Positions 62,868-64,000 of a DNA stretch of 64,000 nt are shown in pieces. Source of the DNA: DATAEE01 sp036258175 (GTDB lineage Bacteria > Acidobacteriota > Vicinamibacteria > Vicinamibacterales > 2-12-FULL-66-21). The notes below the pieces were generated by a model. The model searched no databases and had not been told where the DNA came from. It saw only the letters and a program-made list of their open reading frames with translations. The translations under genes were made by a program, and so were the position numbers. Within the stretch, counting starts at the first letter, position 1, and the number at the start of each line of letters is the position of its first letter. The stretch is from contig DATAEE010000002.1 in the NCBI GenBank assembly GCA_036258175.1, forward strand, positions 1-64,000, written 5' to 3'.

Positions 62868-62936
62868 CCCGACCTTCCGCCTTCGCTCGAAGCTTCGGCG
62901 GACCGCCGTAGCCTTGGCGGAGGCGGTGAGGTCGGG
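62868..62936. terminator. Long nested palindrome between convergent stop codons
   Basis: Outer arms CCCGACCT and AGGTCGGG enclose inner complementary blocks (CCGCCTTCGCTCGAAGC, CTTCGGCGGACCGCC, GCCTTGGCGGAGGCGG). The whole element fills the 80-bp gap between stops at 62866 and 62947, a good place for a two-way transcription stop. Its make-up (GCTTCGGCGGA / CCTTGGCGGAGG) looks like a dispersed repeat rather than a simple terminator. Confidence 0.65.
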
Positions 62937-62946
62937 CGTGCGCGGA

Positions 62947-64000
62947 TCATCCCGACGCGATGAGGTTTCGAGCCAGTTCGATTCCTTCCTCTGTCGTCCG
63001 AATCTCACCATCCAGCTGCCGTTCGTAGACAGATTTCAAAATCTCGCCGATCCTCGGACCGGGCGCCAGCCCCAGCGCCAGGAGGTGACGGCCCAGCAGC
63101 AGCGGCGCCGGCGGCGCATGCTCCACACCGAGTCCGCGCGCACGCTCGAGAAACCAGTCCATCGCCGAGCAGTCGAAGTCGCCGGTTCGTCCCAGGCAAT
63201 CGGACTTGGCGAGACGCGCAAGCAGCTCGAGATCGACCTTGGCGGCGAGCCGGCGAAACGCACCGTCGCCGACCTTGTCTCGCGCTTTCCAGAATTCCCC
63301 GGGCTTCAAGTGATGCGCGACCATGCCGAGCACGTCGCGGCGAACGTCGTACCCGTCGAACGAGTGCACGTTCAGCCGATCGAGCAGCGCTGACGCCGGC
63401 GCCACGCCCTGCGCCTCGTGGTCGATCGACCGGATTCGGCCGTCCACGAACGCGGTGGTCAACGGCTTGCCGAGATCGTGACAGACGGCGCCCAGCATCA
63501 TCGCAATCTGCTGCGGCCGAGGGAGATCGTCGATCCGCGAACGCGCCTGGTCGATCACCATGAGCGTGTGAATCCACACGTCCCCTTCGGGATGCCACTC
63601 TGGCTCCTGCGGGCACTCCACGAGCGCCTTCAACTCGGGAAACAACTTATCGATAACGCCCAGGTCGAGCGCCAGCTCGAAACCGATCGACGGGCGCGCG
63701 GCCAGCAACAGGAGCTTTTCGACCTCGCCCCAGATTCGTTCGGCCGGTAGATCGTCGAGCGCGATCGATCGGCAGAGCGCCCGCGTCTCGTTCTCCATCG
63801 TCAGATCGAACCGCGCGGCGAGTTGAACACCCCGAAGTACGCGCAGGCTGTCGTCGCCAAACGTCGTCCGATCGACGGCCTTGAGGCGCCCGCGAGTCAG
63901 GAGATCGGCGCGACCGTCGAACGGGTCCAGGTACTCCTCAGTCAGCGGATCCCAGAGGATCGCGTTGATGGTGAAATCGCGCCGCCGCGCTGCCTCTTCG
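62947..64000 (-). CDS. cca: CCA tRNA nucleotidyltransferase / poly(A) polymerase family with HD domain (5' end outside window)
   Basis: The frame remains open to the window edge beyond the ATG at 63798. The sequence encoded by 63799-63999 is typical of the class II nucleotidyltransferase head (RRRDFTINAI, DPFDGRADL, DDSLRVLRGVQLAARF), so the true start lies past 64000. At least 350 aa are visible. The C-terminal half has an HD phosphohydrolase domain (HTLMVIDQ, CHDLGKP, HHLKPGEF). It adds CCA ends to tRNA, and the HD part may remove 2',3'-cyclic phosphates. The first catalytic GxGDxDxD-type segment is outside the window. Confidence 0.9.
   Translation of the reverse strand, partial: EEAARRRDFTINAILWDPLTEEYLDPFDGRADLLTRGRLKAVDRTTFGDDSLRVLRGVQLAARFDLTMENETRALCRSIALDDLPAERIWGEVEKLLLLAARPSIGFELALDLGVIDKLFPELKALVECPQEPEWHPEGDVWIHTLMVIDQARSRIDDLPRPQQIAMMLGAVCHDLGKPLTTAFVDGRIRSIDHEAQGVAPASALLDRLNVHSFDGYDVRRDVLGMVAHHLKPGEFWKARDKVGDGAFRRLAAKVDLELLARLAKSDCLGRTGDFDCSAMDWFLERARGLGVEHAPPAPLLLGRHLLALGLAPGPRIGEILKSVYERQLDGEIRTTEEGIELARNLIASG

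Overview
The window is a 64-kb, gene-dense, G+C-rich (about two thirds by eye) chromosomal segment with no rRNA or tRNA gene, CRISPR array, transposase or phage gene that I can see. The gene types point to an Acidobacteriota bacterium, most likely of the Vicinamibacteria lineage. These include serine/threonine kinases fused to TolB-like/TPR, PDZ/GAF and pseudokinase modules, an acidobacterial-type duplicated MacB-like permease, Tat-exported Gfo/Idh/MocA oxidoreductases with a DUF1080 protein, and several xanthine-dehydrogenase-family hydroxylases. This assignment is inferred from gene content, not from a marker-gene phylogeny.

Layout. 1-3.1 kb: the 3' end of an unknown gene, then a membrane Ser/Thr kinase with a TolB-like/TPR sensor half. 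3.0-11.3 kb: a carbohydrate cluster (GMC flavoprotein, Tat-exported gluconate-dehydrogenase-subunit-3 protein, three Gfo/Idh/MocA proteins, a sugar-phosphate isomerase/epimerase, a DUF1080 hydrolase) that fits periplasmic oxidation and hydrolysis of glycosides through 3-keto intermediates. 11.4-11.8 kb: two overlapping small membrane ORFs resembling the two ends of a VIT-like protein. 11.9-18.3 kb: a compact molybdenum hydroxylase operon of form II CO-dehydrogenase type (small, large and FAD subunits, MoxR ATPase, VWA protein, CoxG) behind a good sigma70-like promoter. 19-31 kb: Lhr helicase, periplasmic isoaspartyl methyltransferase, polysaccharide deacetylase, gamma-glutamyltransferase, response regulator, a PDZ-polytopic-GAF-zinc-ribbon-kinase, and a thioesterase. 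31.4-36.2 kb: FtsH, phosphatidylcholine synthase and PBP1A. 36.2-46 kb: M61 peptidase, a predicted secreted phosphatase/kinase pair, a kinase-pseudokinase, a Zn-ribbon regulator, prolyl oligopeptidase and Xaa-Pro peptidase. 46-51 kb: glucokinase, a BRCT/HTH/TPR fusion with a membrane partner, and a second two-gene molybdenum hydroxylase. 51.2-64 kb: a period-8 repeat tract, the duplicated permease, DEAD-box helicase and IF-1, an acyl-AMP ligase/carrier/acyltransferase fusion, a degenerate diadenylate-cyclase-like protein, an NAD epimerase, an outer-membrane barrel protein, threonine ammonia-lyase, and a CCA-adding enzyme that runs off the right edge.

Three kinds of structure are not explained by the genes. 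(i) Short arrays of period 7 (also 8, 10 and 13), each with its own repeat word, sit exactly at gene ends and provide start codons, stop codons and terminal peptides. (ii) A family of palindromes with a CTTCAG/CTGAAG core and co-varying arms occurs between genes and also, in frame, inside two helicase genes. (iii) Most divergent gene pairs share one symmetric -10 element read on both strands, often only 6-10 nt from the start codon, which suggests bidirectional promoters and leaderless mRNAs.
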